From assembly GCA_029224185.1 (NCBI GenBank), contig CM055196.1, forward strand, positions 6,489,034-6,553,033: a stretch of 64,000 bases of DNA. Reading direction: 5' to 3'. Positions 61,571-64,000 of the stretch are shown in pieces. Numbering within the stretch: position 1 is the first letter of the stretch; each line of letters opens with the position of its first letter. A program made the position numbers and the translations under genes. The stretch comes from Karalla daura (taxonomy: Eukaryota > Chordata > Actinopteri > Chaetodontiformes > Leiognathidae). Under the pieces are notes generated by a model. That model searched no databases. It was not told the DNA's origin and saw only the letters and a list, made by a program, of their open reading frames with translations.

Positions 61571-64000
61571 CTCAGCAGGAAGAGCCTCAGGCTGTCAGAG
61601 GAGGAAGGTTCAGTGAGCAGGTAAACAAGACTCATTACAAGAACTATTAAACCCTCACATGGACAATTTCACAACTACAAAAGCCCTTGTGGGCTGAGCT
61701 GCGGGAAGTACACTGTTCCACATGCAGAGATTTAATATTTCCCACTCCCTAAAGCTAAAATGATGCAGCATTAACATAATGGAGGTGTGGCGTCATCTTC
61801 CAAGAAGTCCACTTTATATTGTGTCAGACATGTCATTCCTTCATGTTTTTTTCTCATTACAATGGCAAGTGGTTTAAGGATAGTACATTTTGCTTCAGGT
61901 TATAAAACCACTGTAATCATTAATCCCCATAATTCCCAGAATGTAAGTTGTAAACGGCATCATTAGAAACATAGATCGAGTTGTAAGATATCCTTGACTG
62001 AGACAACTCAAGGGCAACGCCAAGTGAAAAGGCTTCAATGACACTGTGTTCTTTGAACTAATTTTCTATTTAGTTTTGTGACTGATTACTTTAAAGCCTC
62101 CAAATGTCAATGTATTTGAAAGGGTAAAAGAATATGGTGAATGATATGAAGAGATATGTTTCACACACATAGAATGTGAGGATGCACATGACATGAGAAA
62201 CTGTAATGAGGTGAAGAGAGTTCATTCATTCACTTTCACCAATCAAAAAAAAAAAAAGAGTAATTTACATAAATTGTCAGAGAAACAAGGTATCCCAACT
62301 CCCAACATTGCTTGGGTCAAGCTTTAGACTGGAGCAACAGATGCAGTCACATCTCATTTGTCAAGCTAAAACCATCATTTTTTAATATGTGGGAAAGCTC
62401 CTCCTCCAAAGTATACATTTCACTTACACAAACAATGTAACGGTAACATCAAACTTGACAGAGAAAAAACAAGAGTATTTCCCCATTTCATTGTTTATTT
62501 CATGTTCCAGGGCAATAAAACTATTACTGGACTTGGACGGCACAGTTACAAGATATGTTTGATTTCCACCGAAAGACGTAGGCTCATTACTTTGATGTGC
62601 TCTTGTCCTCAGACATCACACACTTCTGAAATGTTTAAACAAAACGGCCACAATGTGTTTACTTACAACAGGTTGCATAAACTATTCTTTATTCTTTTAC
62701 GGTCACTATTGTCTTCACTTACGTACCATCAAAGTTGCTCAATTGACCGAGACTTGAGTTTGCACAGTCATTTACAAGAATGCTTAACTACCGTGCACAC
62801 ACGCACGCACACAAACCCACACACACTTTCAGAATATGCATATATTTGCTGTGTGTAGAAGGACTGGCCAAGGTCACTATTCACTTTTCCTCTTCCTCCC
62901 TGGAAAATGTTACATTTCCCCACAGGATAATAAAATGCGCTCATACCGAGGCTTATTAAACAGCACAGAGGTGAACGGGAACTATCATGCCAAACACAAT
63001 GTTTACGAGGACAAACTGTCCTTACTTCAGTGCTGTTTGTTGTAGTGTATGGAACCTGGCTGGAGAGATGAGCAGCATTCATTTGGAAAACCTTCTGGAA
63101 TAAAAGCATAAAAACTGACAGCTTATCATTTGACCAAGGTTGTACAAGGGAAATTACGCCTGAACTGTGGTTAAGAAGTTCCCAGCCCCATATTGGTTTA
63201 AATAGTGTAGGGAATGGCAAAATGACTTTTCCATCCATCCACCCATCACCTTAAGTGCATTATACTCAGTGGGGTCACAGGGATCTGCTGGTGCATATCT
63301 TAGACACAAGTAGGGTGAAGGCGGAAAATACACCCTGGACAGCTCACTAGTTGTAGTGCACACACACTATTCACTCCAACTGGGTCAATTTAAAGTTCCC
63401 AGTTGACCTCAATCCATTTCACGGCATTCAGGAAGTCCTAAGAAGAAAACCACCACAATCAGGCTGTTCTTACATTCCTCCAACATTCCGTGAAAGACTA
63501 TGTTTGCTTCCTTGATACATATCAAGCTGAAAAAACAACATGCTACTGATCTTTTATTGTGCATAATAAAAGACCAGGTTAAAATGCAACTTGAAAATTA
63601 GGTCCTTGGACTTGACCTAGCAGACAATTATATTGATAGTCTTGTGAACGACAGCTACCTGTAATTTTAAAAGTCTGGAAGAAATTACTTTGATCCATCC
63701 AACAGGTGAAAGGTCATGTACAGAGATTTGTACAGTTGCAGTTACCAAATAGATGCTTTTCCGAGGATGCCGATTCGGAGGATTTCCTGCTTTATTAGGG
63801 CATAATAGAGGAGGAGAGTAATCAGTTGTCCGGGGAAATATGCTCAGGGACTTGAACAGGTGAATAATGTTTTGCAGCATGTGCTCAAATAGCAGAGCAG
63901 CAGCCAGGCTGTTGCTGGTTCATGTTGTCAGGACACAGAAGTGGCACTGCAGCGGGTAACCTCTACAAACAAGTATCGGCAGCCATCCAGCCGGCGTGGA
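61571..64000. other. Region upstream of slc12a3
   Basis: AT-rich non-coding sequence with one dispersed repeat copy (63231-63412) and a short CA string near 62796-62826. No exon could be supported up to the right edge. Confidence 0.6.
63231..63412 (-). repeat. Dispersed repeat copy
   Basis: CCATCCATCCACCCATCACC, GTGGGGTCACAGGG, GGGTGAAGGCGG and ACACCCTGGACAG occur in the order known from a widespread fish repeat, read in reverse. The copy is diverged; it shares a segment with the intronic copy near 9.6 kb. Confidence 0.65.

Noticed and set aside
1..64000. CRISPR arrays, operons, prophage or IS elements, rRNA and tRNA genes
   Set aside because: The sequence is vertebrate nuclear DNA; no spaced direct repeats, bacterial signals, or tRNA box A/box B plus cloverleaf structures were recognised.

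Overview
The window is nuclear DNA from a bony fish, most likely a teleost. Every gene has many introns with GT...AG borders. The proteins are recognisable vertebrate families, intergenic gaps are short, CA/TG, TCTA and poly-G microsatellites are abundant, and one intron carries a hAT-like miniature element of a type common in teleosts. There is no prokaryotic, viral or CRISPR content. The species cannot be named from the sequence.

Layout from left to right: (1) 167-5435, minus strand, eleven coding exons of an M1-family zinc ectopeptidase (aminopeptidase N/laeverin-like), whose 3' end runs off the left edge; (2) 8684-10753, minus, a two-exon F-box protein with leucine-rich C-terminal half, with a probable 5' leader exon near 11.5 kb; (3) 13749-28611, plus, choline kinase alpha (chka), 11 exons, 400 residues, 3.8-kb 3' UTR; (4) 36349-41017, minus, cholesteryl ester transfer protein (cetp), 17 coding exons, 499 residues; (5) 45077-50629, minus, herpud1, 8 exons, 426 residues; (6) 52314-61407, minus, thiazide-sensitive Na-Cl cotransporter slc12a3, 26 exons, 1028 residues. 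Exon borders were read by eye. All junction phases add up to open frames, and every model except the aminopeptidase reaches a stop codon.

The genes do not form one pathway. slc12a3-herpud1-cetp is the same order and orientation as on human chromosome 16q13, an old vertebrate synteny block. It is followed here by chka in a tail-to-tail arrangement with cetp, instead of NLRC5. Functions: salt reabsorption (slc12a3), ER-associated degradation (herpud1), plasma lipid exchange (cetp), phosphatidylcholine synthesis (chka), ubiquitin ligase targeting (F-box) and peptide trimming at the cell surface (M1 peptidase).

I found no new multi-gene system. The most interesting signals are: at least six introns in three genes that end in TG repeats where a pyrimidine tract is expected; a TG/CA pair flanking in-frame exon 5 of chka; a MAMEN in place of GAMEN in the peptidase; and an Na-Cl cotransporter N-terminus lacking the kinase-docking motif known in mammals.
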